DNA of 64,000 nucleotides from NCBI GenBank assembly GCA_009760855.2, contig WPIO01000321.1, forward strand, positions 1 to 64,000. The letters are read 5' to 3'. Below the pieces are notes generated by a model. That model was not told where the DNA came from and searched no databases. It worked only from the letters and a program-made list of their open reading frames with translations. The DNA comes from Cristatella mucedo. Taxonomy: Eukaryota; Bryozoa; Phylactolaemata; Cristatellidae. Position 1 is the first letter of the stretch, and each line of letters starts with the position of its first letter. The position numbers and the translations under genes are program-made. Positions 1-10,450 of the stretch are shown here, piece by piece.

Positions 1-57
1 CAGTCAGTGCACGCTCCGACATGCAGATTTAAAGTTTCTACATATTCCGCGATCTGG

Positions 58-93
58 TGCGAACTCGTGCGAAACGTGTTATTTACGTGCGAA
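58..93. repeat. Phased TGCGAA sub-repeats inside the monomer (example copy)
   Basis: TGCGAA occurs at 58-63, 68-73 and 88-93, that is at steps of 10 and 20 bp, close to one and two helical turns. The last two lie within the perfect 9-mer CGTGCGAAA at 66-74 and 86-94. The monomer may therefore have grown from a shorter roughly 10 or 20 bp unit, or the motif may present one face of the helix to a binding protein. Both are inference. In GCAAAC-type monomers the first copy is lost by a G-to-A change. Confidence 0.8.
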
Positions 94-109
94 ATGCTTT
101 AAACATGGT

Positions 110-124
110 GCAGCACTCTGCTGC
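110..124. repeat. Perfect short hairpin in each monomer (example copy)
   Basis: GCAGCA (110-115) and TGCTGC (119-124) are exact reverse complements separated by the three bases CTC, giving a 6 bp stem with a 3-base loop. The element is present in most of the roughly 516 monomers. Delta-type monomers (TTTGTTGCC) and the gamma, alpha and beta junctions alter its last bases. It may be a cruciform- or hairpin-forming dyad. No function can be read from sequence alone. Confidence 0.85.
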
Positions 125-570
125 CAGTCAGTGCACGCTCCGACATGCAGATTTAAAGTTTCTACATATTCCGCGATCTGCTGCAAACTCGTGCGAAAAC
201 GTGTTATTTACGTGCGAAATGCTCAAAACATGGTGCAGCACTCTGCTGCCAGTCAGCGCACGCTCCGACATGCAGATTTGAAGTTTCTACATATTCCGCG
301 ATCTGCTGCAAACTCGTGCGAAACGTGTTATTTACGTGCGAAATGCTTTAAACATGGTGCAGCACTCTGCTGCCAGCCAGCACACGCTCCGACATGCAGA
401 TTTAAAGTTTCTACATATTCCGCAATCTGCTGCGAACTCGTGCCAAACGTGTTATTAACGTGCGAAATGCTTTAAACATGGTGCAGCACTCTGCTGCCAG
501 TCAGCGCACGCTCCGAAATGCAGATTTGAAGTTTCTACATATTCCGCGATTTGCTGCGAACTCGTGCGAA

Positions 571-1200
571 ACGTGTTATTTACGTTCGATAAGTGCTTAA
601 ACATGTGCGCACTCTGCTGCATCACCAACCGCCGACAGCAGATTAAAGTTTTTCCTGCATATTCCGCGTCTGCGGCACCCCCAAACTCGTGCAAATTGTT
701 ATTACCGCGAAATCTTACACTGCTGCCGCACTCGGCTGCATTGTCAAGCACGCTCCGACATCAGATTTAGTTTCTACATCTTCCGCGACTGCGGCAACTC
801 GGTCGAACGTGTTTTTACGGTGCGAATACATCAACATGTGCAGCACGCGCTGCAGTCGACTGCTCCGACACGGCAGATTTGGAAGTTTCTAGACATTCCG
901 CGGATCTGCACTCGAACTCTTGCACGAAACGTGGGTTTATACACGTGCGAAATGCTTTAAACATGGTGCAGCACTCTGCTGCCAGTCAGCCCCCGCTCCG
1001 ACATGCAGATTTGAAGTTTCTACATATTCCGCGATCTGGTGCGAACTCGTGCGAAACGTGTTATTTACGTGCGAAATGCACTTAAACAGAGTGCAGCAAC
1101 TAACTGCTGGTCCTTGTCAGGCACACGCTCTCCTGACAATGCAATTTGAAGTTATCTACTATCTTCGCGCCAGTTTCGAGGTGCCTGCGAAACTTTCGTG
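571..1200. repeat. Irregular, error-like satellite zone (left)
   Basis: The monomers here are still recognisable but carry many scattered substitutions and small indels. The spacing of the conserved TTCCGCG core falls to roughly 115-131 bp between about 546 and 1,031 (four intervals, 485 bp). Around 1,075-1,200 there is a net gain of about 24 bp over two units. The zone opens just after ACGTTCGATAAG near 580, a delta-like junction. It is either a locally decayed stretch or poor base quality in the assembly. Flanks return abruptly to clean monomers. No foreign insertion is seen. Confidence 0.75.
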
Positions 1201-4200
1201 CGAAACGTGTTGTTTACGTGCGAAATGCTTTAAACAAGGTGCAGCACTCTGCTGCCAGCAAGCCCACGCTCCGACATGCAGATTTGAAGTCTCTACATAT
1301 TCCGCGATCTGCGGCGAACTGGTGCGAAACGTGTTGTTTACGTGCGAAATGCTTTAAACATGGTGCAGCACTCTGATGCCAGCTAGTAGTGCACGCTCTG
1401 ACAAGCAGATTATTTAAAGTTTCTACATATTCCGCGATCTGGTGCGAACTTGTGCGAAACGTGTTATTTACGTGCGAAATGCTTTAAACATGGTGCAGCA
1501 CTCTGCTGCCAGTCAGCGCACGCTCCGAAATGCAGATTATACGTTTCTACATATTCCGCGATCTGGTGCGAACTCGTGCGAAACGTGTTACTTACGTGCG
1601 AAATGCTTTAAACATGGTGCAGCACTCTGCTGCCAGTCAGCCCACGCTCCGAAATGCAGATTTGAAGTTTCTACATATTCCGCGATCTGAAGCGAACTTG
1701 TGCGACACGAGTTTTTTACGTGCGAAATGCTTTAAACATGGTGCAGCACTCTGCTGCCAGTCAGCGCACGCTCCGACATGCAGATTTTAAAGTTTCTACA
1801 TATTCCGCGATCTGCATGCGGAACTTGTGCGAAACGTGCTAGTTACGTGCGAAATGCTTTAAACAAGGTGCAGCACTCTGCTATTAGCACGCGCACGCTC
1901 CGAAATGCAGATTTGAAGTTTCTACATATTCCGCGATCTGATGCGAACTTGTGCGACACGTGTTATTTACGTGCGAAATGCTTTAAACATGGTGCAGCAC
2001 TCTGCTGCCAGTCGGCGCACGCTCCGACATGCAGATTTGAAGTTTCTAGATATTCCGCGATCTGCTCTGAACTCGTGCGAAACGTGTTATTTACGTGCGA
2101 AATGCTTTAAACATGGTGCAGCACTCTGCTGCATGTCAGGGCACGCTCCGACATGCAGATTTGAAGTTTCTACATATTCCGCGATCTGCTGCGAACTCGT
2201 GCGAAACGTGTTATTTACGTGCGAAATGCTTTAAACATGGTGCAGCACTCTGCTGCCAGTCAGTGCACGCTCCGACATGCAGATTTGAAGTTTCTAGATA
2301 TTCCGCGATCTGCTCCGAACTCGTGCGAAACGTGTTATTTACGTGCGAAATGCGATAAACATGGTGCAGCACTCTGCTGCAAGTCACCGCACGCTCCGAA
2401 ATGCAGATTTGAAGTTTCTACATATTCCGCGATCTGGTGCGAACTCGTGCGAAAAACGTGTTATTTACGTGCGAAATGCTTTAAACATGGTGCAGCACTC
2501 TGCTGCCAGTCAGTGCACGCTCCGACATGCAGATTTAAAGTTTCTACATATTCCGCGATCTGCTGCAAAAACTGTGCGAAACGTTGTTTATTTACGTGCG
2601 AAATGCTTTAAACATGGTGCAGCACTCTGCTGCCAGTCACAGCACGCTCCGACATGCAGATTTAAAGTTTCTACATATTCCGCGATCTGGTGCGAACTTG
2701 TGCGAAACGTGTTATTTACGTGCGAAATGCTTTAAACATGGTGCAGCACTCTGCTGCCAGTCAGCGCACGCTCCGACATGCAGATTTGAAGTTTCTACAT
2801 ATTCCGCGATCTGGTGCGAACTCGTTTAAAACGTGTTATTTACGTGCGAAATGCTTTAAACATGGTGCAGAACTCTGCTGCCAGTCAGCGCACGCTCCGA
2901 CATGCAGATTTGAAGTTTCTACATATTCCGCGATCTGCTGCGAACTCGTGCGAAACGTGTTATTTACGTGCGAAATGCTTTAAACATGGTGCAGAACTCT
3001 GCTGCCATTCAGCACACGTTCCGACATGCAGATTTGAAGTTTCTACATATTCCGCGATCTGTTGCGAACTCGTTTAAAACGTGTTATTTACGTGCGAAAT
3101 GCTTTAAACATGGTGCAGCACTCTGCTGCCAGTCAGCCCACGCTCCGACATGCAGATTTGAAGTTTCTACATATTCCGCGATCTGGTGCGAACTCGTGCG
3201 AAACGTGCGTTTATTTACGTGCGAAATGCTTTTTAAACATGGTGCAGCACTCTGCTGCCAGTCAGCGCACGCTCCGACATGCAGATTTGAAGTTTCTACA
3301 TATTCCGCGATCTGGTGCGAACTCGTGCGAAACGTGTTATTTACGTGCGAAATGCTTTAAACATGGTGCAGCACTCTGCTGCCAGTCAGCACACGCTCCG
3401 AAATGCAGATTTGAAGTTTCTACATATTCCGCGATCTGCTGCGAACTCGTGCGAAACGTTTTATTTACGTGCGAAATGCTTTAAACATGGTGCAGCACTC
3501 TGCTGCCAGTCAGCACACGCTCCGACATGCAGATTTAAAGTTTCTACATATTCCGCGATCTGCTGCAAACTCGTGCGAAACGTGTTATTTACGTGCGAAA
3601 TGCTTTAAACATGGTGCAGCACTCTGCTGCCAGTCAGCACACGCTCCGACATGCAGATTTGAAGTTTCTACATATTCCGCGATCTGCTGCGAACTCGTGC
3701 GAAACGTGTTATTTACGTGCGAAATGCTTTAAACATGGTGCAGCACTCTGCTGCCAGCCAGCGCACGCTCCGACATGCAGATTTGAAGTTTCTACATATT
3801 CCGCGATCTGCTCCGAACTTGTGCGAAACGTGTTATTTACGTGCGAAATGCTTTAAACATGGTGCAGCACTCTGCTGCCAGTCAGCCCACGCTCCGAAAT
3901 GCAGATTTGAAGTTTCTACATATTCCGCGATCTGATGCGAACTCGTGCGAAACGTGTTATTTACGTGCGAAATGCTTTAAAACATGGTGCAGCACTCTGC
4001 TGCCAGTCAGTGCACGCTCCGACATGCAGATTTAAAGTTTCTACATATTCCGCGATCTGCTGCGAACTCGTGCGAAACGTGTTATTTACGTGCGAAATGC
4101 TTTAAACATGGTGCAGCACTCTGCTGCCAGTCAGCGCACGCTCCGACATGCAGATTTGAAGTTTCTACATATTCCGCGATCTGGTGCGAACGCGTGCGAA

Positions 4201-7200
4201 ACGTGTTATTTACGTGCGAAATGCTTTAAACATGGTGCAGCACTCTGCTGCCAGTCAGCGCACGCTCCGACATGCAGATTTGAAGTTTCTACATATTCCG
4301 CGATCTGCTCCGAACTTGTGCGAAACGTGTTATTTACGTGCGAAATGCTTTAAACATGGTGCAGCACTCTGCTGCCAGTCAGCGCACGCTCCGACATGCA
4401 GATTTAAAGTTTCTACATATTCCGCGATCTGATGCGAACTTGTGCGAAACGTGTTATTTACGTGCGAAATGCTTTAAACATGGTGCAGAACTCTGCTGCC
4501 AGTCAGCGCACGCTCCGACATGCAGATTTTGAGTTTCTACATATTCCGCGATCTGCTGCGAACTCGTGCGAAACGTGTTATTTACGTGCGAAATGCTTTA
4601 AACATGGTGCAGCACTCTGCTGCAGCCAGTCAGCACACGCTCCGACATGCAGATTTGAAGTTTCTACATATTCCGCGATCTGCTCCGAACTCGTGCGAAA
4701 CGTGTTATTTACGTGCGAAATGCTTTAAACATGGTGCAGCACTCTGCTGCCAGTCAGCGCACGCTCCGACATGCAGATTGGAAGTTTCTAGATATTCCGC
4801 GATCTGGTGAGAACTCGTGCGAAACGTGTTATTTACGTGCGAAATGCTTTAAACATGGTGCAGCACTCTGCTGCCAGTCAGTGCACGCTCCGAAATGCAG
4901 ATTTGAAGTTTCTACATATTCCGCGATTTGCTGCAAACTCGTGCGAAACGTGTTATTTACGTGCGAAATGCTTTAAACATGGTGCAGCACTCTGCTGCCA
5001 GTCAGCGCACGCTCCGACATGCAGATTTAAAGTTTCTACATATTCCGCGATCTGCTGCGAACTCGTGCGAAACGTGTTATTTACGTGCGAAATGCTTTAA
5101 ACATGGTGCAGCACTCTCTGCTGCCAGTCAGGGCACGCTCCGACATGCAGATTTGAAGTTTCTACATATTCCGCGATCTGCTGCAAACTCGTGCGAAACG
5201 TGTTATTTACGTGCGAAATGCTTTAAACATGGTGCAGCACTCTGCTGCCAGTCAGAACACGCTCCGACATGCAGATTTGAAGTTTCTAGATATTCCGCGA
5301 TCTGCTCCGAACTCTTGCGAAACGTGTTATTTACGTGCGAAATGCTTTAAACATGGTGCAGCACTCTGCTGCCAGTCACCGCACGCTCCGACATGCAGAT
5401 TTGAAGTTTCTACATATTCCGCGATCTGCTGCGAACTCGTGCGAAACGTGTTATTTACGTTCGATATGCTTTAAACATGGTGCAGCACTTTGTTGCCAGC
5501 CAGCGCACGCTCCGACATGCAGATTTAAAGTTTTTACATATTCCGCAATCTGCTGCGAACTCGTGCGAAACGTGTTATTTACGTGCGAAATGCTTTAAAC
5601 ATGGTGCAGCACTCTGCTGCCAGTCAGTGCACGCTCCGACATGCAGATTTAAAGTTTCTACATATTCCGCGATCTGCTCCGAACTCGTGCGAAACGTGTT
5701 ATTTACGTGCGAAATGCATTAAACATGGTGCAGCACTCTGCTGCCAGTCAGCGCACGCTCCGACATGCAGATTTGAAGTTTCTAGATAATCCGCGATCTG
5801 CTGCGAACTCGTGCGAAACGTGTTATTTACGTGCGAAATGCTTTAAACATGGTGCAGCACTCTGCTGCCAGTCAGTGCACGCTCCGACATGCAGATTTAA
5901 AGTTTCTACATATTCCGCGATCTGGTGCGAACTTGTGCGAAACGTGTTATTTACGTGCGAAATGCTTAAAAACATGGTGCAGCACTCTGCTGCCAGTCAG
6001 CACACGCTCCGACATGCAGATTTGAAGTTTCTACATATTCCGCGATCTGCTGCGAACTCGTGCGAAACGTGTTATTTACGTGCGAAATGCTTTAAACATG
6101 GTGCAGCACTCTGCTGCCAGTCAGGGCACGCTCCGACATGCAGATTTAAAGTTTCTACATATTCCGCGATCTGCTGCAAACTCGTGCGAAAACGTGTTAT
6201 TTACGTGCGAAATGCTTTAAACATGGTGCAGCACTCTGCTGCCAGTCAGGGCACGCTCCGACATGCAGATTAAAAGTTTCTACATATTCCGCGATCTGCT
6301 GCAAACTCGTGCGAAACGTGTTATTTACGTGCGAAATGCTTTAAACATGGTGCAGCACTCTGCTGCCAGTCAGCACACGCTCCGACATGCAGATTTGAAG
6401 TTTCTACATATTCCGCGATCTGCTGCGAACTCGTGCGAAACGTGTTATTTACGTGCGAAATGCTTTAAACATGGTGCAGCACTCTGCTGCCAGTCAGCGC
6501 ACGCTCCGACATGCAGATTTAAGTTTCTACATATTCCGCGATCTGGTGCGAACTCGTGCGAAACGTGTTATTTACGTGCGAAATGCTTTAAACATGGTGC
6601 AGCACTCTGCTGTCAGTCAGGGCACGCTCCGAAATGCAGATTTAACGTTTCTACATATTCCGCGATCTGCTGCGAACTCGTGCGAAACGTGTTATTTACG
6701 TGCGAAATGCTTTAAACATGGTGCAGCACTCTGCTGCCAGTCAGCGCACGCTCCGACATGCAGATTTAAAGTTTCTACATATTCCGCGATCTGGTGCGAA
6801 CTCGTTGCGAAACGTGTTATTTACGTGCGAAATGCTTTAAACATGGTGCAGCACTCTGCTGCCAGTCAGTGCACGCTCCGACATGCAGATTTAAAGTTTC
6901 TACATATTCCGCGATCTGCTGCAAACTCGTGCGAAACGTGTTATTTACGTGCGAAATGCTTTAAACATGGTGCAGCACTCTGCTGCTGTCAGTCAGTGCA
7001 CGCTCCGACATGCAGATTTGAAGTTTCTCACATATTCCGCGATCTGCTGCGAACTCGTGCGAAACGTGTTATTTACGTGCGAAATGCTTTAAACATGGTG
7101 CAGCACTCTGCTGCCAGTCAGTGCACGCTCCGACATGCAGATTTGAAGTTTCTACATATTCCGCGATCTGCTGCGAACTCGTGCGAAACGTGTTATTTAC

Positions 7201-9400
7201 GTGCTAAATGCTTTAAACATGGTGCAGCACTCTGCTGTCAGTCAGCGCACGCTCCGACATGCAGATTATACGTTTCTACATATTCCGCGATCTGATGCGA
7301 ACTTGTGCGAAACGTGTTATTTACGTGCGAAATGCTTTAAACATGGTGCAGCACTCTGCTGCCAGTCAGCACACGCTCCGACATGCAGATTTGAAGTTTC
7401 TACATCTTCCGCGATCTGCTGCAAACTCGTGCGAAACGTGTTATTTACGTGCGAAATGCTTTAAACATGGTGCAGCACTCTGCTGCCAGTCAGCGCACGC
7501 TCCGACATGCAGATTTAAAGTTTCTACATATTCCGCGATCTGGTGCGAACTCGTGCGAAACGTGTTATTTACGTGCGAAATGCTTTAAACATGGTGCAGC
7601 ACTCTGCTGCCAGTCAGCGCACGCTCCGACATGCAGATTTGAAGTTTCTACATATTCCGCGATCTGCTGCGAAACTCGTGCGAAACGTGTTATTTACGTG
7701 CGAAATGCTTTAAACATGGTGCAGCACTCTGCTGCCAGTCAGCCCACGCTCCGACATGCAGATTTGAAGTTTCTACATATTCCGCGATCTGCTGCAAACT
7801 CGTGCGAAACGTGTTATTTACGTGCGAAATGCTTTAAACATGGTGCAGCACTCTGCTGCCAGTCAGCACACGCTCCGACATGCAGATTTGAAGTTTCTAC
7901 ATATTCCGCGATCTGCTGCGAACTCGTGCGAAACGTGTTATTTACGTGCGAAATGCTTTAAACATGGTGCAGCACTCTGCTGCCAGTCAGCGCACGCTCC
8001 GACATGCAGATTTAAAGTTTCTACATATTCCGCGATCTGGTGCGAACTCGTGCGAAACGTGTTATTTACGTGCGAAATGCTTTAAACATGGTGCAGAACT
8101 CTGCTGCCAGTCAGGGCACGCTCCGACATGCAGATTTGAAGTTTCTACATATTCCGCGATCTTCTGCAAACTGGAGCGAAACGTGTTATTTACGTGCGAA
8201 ATGCTTTAAACAAGGTGCAGCACTCTGCTGCCAGCCAGGACACGCTCCGACATGCAGATTTAAAGTTTCTACATATTCCGCGATCTGCTGCGAACTCGTG
8301 CGAAACGTGTTATTTACGTGCGAAATGCTTTAAACATGGTGCAGCACTCTGCTGCCAGTCAGGGCACGCTCCGAAATGCAGATTTGAAGTTTCTACATAT
8401 TCCGCGATCTGCTGCGAACTCGTGCGAAACGTGTTATTTACGTGCGAAATGCTTTAAACATGGTGCAGAACTCTGCTGCCAGTCAGGGCACGCTCCGACA
8501 TGCAGATTTGAAGTTTCTACACATTCCGCGATCTGGTGCGAACTCGTGCGAAACGTGTTATTTACGTGCGAAATGCTTTAAACATGGTGCAGCACTCTGC
8601 TGCCAGTCAGCGCACGCTCCGACATGCAGATTTGAAGTTTCTCTACATATTCCGCGATCTGGTGCGAACTCGTGCGAAACGTGTTATTTACGTGCGAAAT
8701 GCTTTAAACATGGTGCAGCACTCTGCTGCCAGTCAGCACACGCTCCGACATGCAGATTTGAAGTTTCTACATATTCCGCGATCTGCTGCGAACTCGTGCG
8801 AAACGTGTTATTTACGTGCGAAATGCTTTAAACATGGTGCAGCACTCTGCTGCCAGTCAGCGCACGCTCCGACATGCAGATTTAAAGTTTCTACATATTC
8901 CGCGATCTGCTGCGAACTTGTGCGAAACGTGTTATTTACGTGCGAAATGCTTTAAACATGGTGCAGCACTCTGCTGCATGTCAGCTGCACGCTCCGACAT
9001 GCAGATTTAAAGTTTCTACATATTCCGCGATCTGCTGCAAACTCGTGCGAAACGTGTTATTTACGTGCGAAATGCTTTAAAAATGGTGCAGAACTCTGCT
9101 GCCAGTCAGCGCACGCTCCGACATGCAGATTTTGAAGTTTCTACATATTCCGCGATCTGGTGCGAACTCGTGCGAAACGTGTTATTTACGTGCGAAATGC
9201 TTTTAAACATGGTGCAGCACTCTGCTGCCAGTCAGGGCACGCTCCGACATGCAGATTTAAAGTTTCTACATATTCCGCGATCTGCTGCAAACTCGTGCGA
9301 AACGTGTTATTTACGTGCGAAAAATGCTTTAAACATGGTGCAGCACTCTGCTGCCAGTCAGTGCACGCTCCGACATGCAGATTTAAAGTTTCTACATATT
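1201..9400. repeat. Homogeneous satellite zone, no alpha-type monomers
   Basis: About 66 monomers, mostly with alleles CGC, TGC, CAC or GGC after CAGTCAG and with GCGAAC or GCAAAC. I found no ACAGGCAGATTGG (alpha) unit here. Beta-like ATTATACG monomers appear singly near 1,530 and 7,265. Isolated 1-3 bp indels occur, for example at about 2,455, 3,207, 4,624, 5,116 and 6,984. There is no higher-order periodicity that I can follow by eye. Confidence 0.85.
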
Positions 9401-10450
9401 CCGCGATCTGCTGCGAACTCGTGCGAAACGTGTTATTTACGTGCGAAATGCTTTAAACATGGTGCAGCACTCTGCTGCAAGTCAGCACACGCTCCGACAT
9501 GCAGATTTGAAGTTTCTAGATATTCCGCGATCTGCTCCGAACTCGTGCGAAACGTGTTATTTACGTGCGAAATGCTTTAAACATGGTGCAGCACTCTGCT
9601 GCCAGTCAGTGCACGCTCCGACATGCAGATTTGAAGTTTCTACATATTCCGCGATCTGCTGCGAACTCGTGCGAAACGTGTTATTTACGTGCGAAATGCT
9701 TTAAACATGGTGCAGCACTCTGCTGTCAGTCAGTGCACGCTCCGAAATGCAGATTATACGTTTCTACATATTCCGCGATCTGATGCAAACTTGTGCGAAT
9801 CGTGTTATTTACGTGCGAAATGCTTCAAACATGGTGCAGCACTCTGCTGCCAGTCAGCCCACGCTCCGAAATGCAGATTTGAAGTTTCTACATATTCCGC
9901 GATTTGCTGCGAACTCGTGCAAAACGTGTTATTTACGTGCGAAATGCTTTAAACATGGTGCAGCACTCTGCTGCCAGTCAGTGCACGCTCCGACATGCAG
10001 ATTTAAAGTTTCTACATATTCCGCGATCTGCTGCGAACTCGTGCGAAACGTGTTATTTACGTGCGAAATGCTTTAAACATGGTGCAGCACTCTGCTGCAT
10101 GTCAGGGCACGCTCCGACATGCAGATTTGAAGTTTCTACATATTCCGCGATCTGCTGCAAACTCGTGCGAAACGTGTTATTTACGTGCGAAATGCTTTAA
10201 ACATGGTGCAGCACTCTGCTGCAAGTCAGAACACGCTCCGACAGGCAGATTGGAAGTTTCTAGACATTCCGCGATCTGCTGCGAACTTGTGCGAAACGTG
10301 TTATTTACGTGCGAAATGCTTTAAACATGGTGCAGCACTCTGCTGCAGTCAGTGCACGCTCCGACATGCAGATTTAAAGTTTCTACATATTCCGCGATCT
10401 GGTGCGAACTTGTGCGAAACGTGTTATTTACGTGCGAAATGCTTTAAACA
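9400..10450. repeat. First block of linked variant monomers (HOR-like)
   Basis: The order is beta (ATTATACG with GCGAATCG, about 9,730-9,800), then a TTCAAAC/CCCACG unit (zeta), then a TGC unit, then gamma (GCATGTCAGGG, about 10,097), then an alpha-left monomer (ACAGGCAGATTGG at 10,242). The alpha unit switches to a GCTGCGAACTTG right half, so it is a chimera. The gamma-alpha pair recurs near 13,130-13,290 with the same AACACG allele. Confidence 0.75.

Larger units (their letters stand above)
1..124 (+). repeat. Representative satellite monomer (first unit)
   Basis: This first complete unit shows the phase used throughout. It carries the TG allele after CAGTCAG, TTTAAAG at 29-35 and GGTGCGAAC at 56-64. 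Recurrent variable sites are 8-10 (TGC, CGC, GGC, CAC, CCC, CTC, AAC), 19-22 (ACAT, AAAT, ACAG), 28-34, 40-46, 56-65 and 122-124 plus position 1 (GCCAG, GCAAG, GCATG, GTCAG). The stretch from about 66 to 121 is much more uniform between copies. Monomer orientation and start are arbitrary choices; any rotation would describe the array equally well. Confidence 0.95.
1..570. repeat. Regular satellite zone
   Basis: Well-kept 124 bp monomers with occasional 1 bp indels, for example an extra A near 198. Nothing other than satellite is present. Confidence 0.9.

Noticed and set aside
8-13. GTGCAC and TTTAAA palindromes as regulatory or integration sites
   Set aside because: They are six-base palindromes present or absent through single common alleles (TGC against CGC). 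They would give restriction ladders but carry no evidence of function.
70-92. ACGTG motifs (two per monomer) as plant ABRE/G-box-like or hypoxia-response-like elements
   Set aside because: The core is only five bases and is expected by chance. Its regular spacing is explained by the internal CGTGCGAAA repeat, and no promoter context or transcribed gene is present.
455-751. Minus-strand open reading frames (60-98 codons), for example here and at 14,078-14,269
   Set aside because: They recur wherever a monomer has CTTAAAAC or CTTGAAAC in place of CTTTAAAC, or a similar small change that removes a stop. They are reverse translations of the satellite and not conserved genes.
6453-7295. Long open reading frame (280 codons) and many of 60-240 codons on the plus strand
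   Set aside because: All translate the same satellite in rotating frames (124 leaves remainder 1 on division by 3), usually beginning at the GTG in ACGTGCGAAATG and ending at the TAA in CTTTAAAC. Long ones arise only where a 1-2 bp indel skips that stop. Their protein motifs are the repeat re-read, with no codon-position bias in the variation and no gene context.
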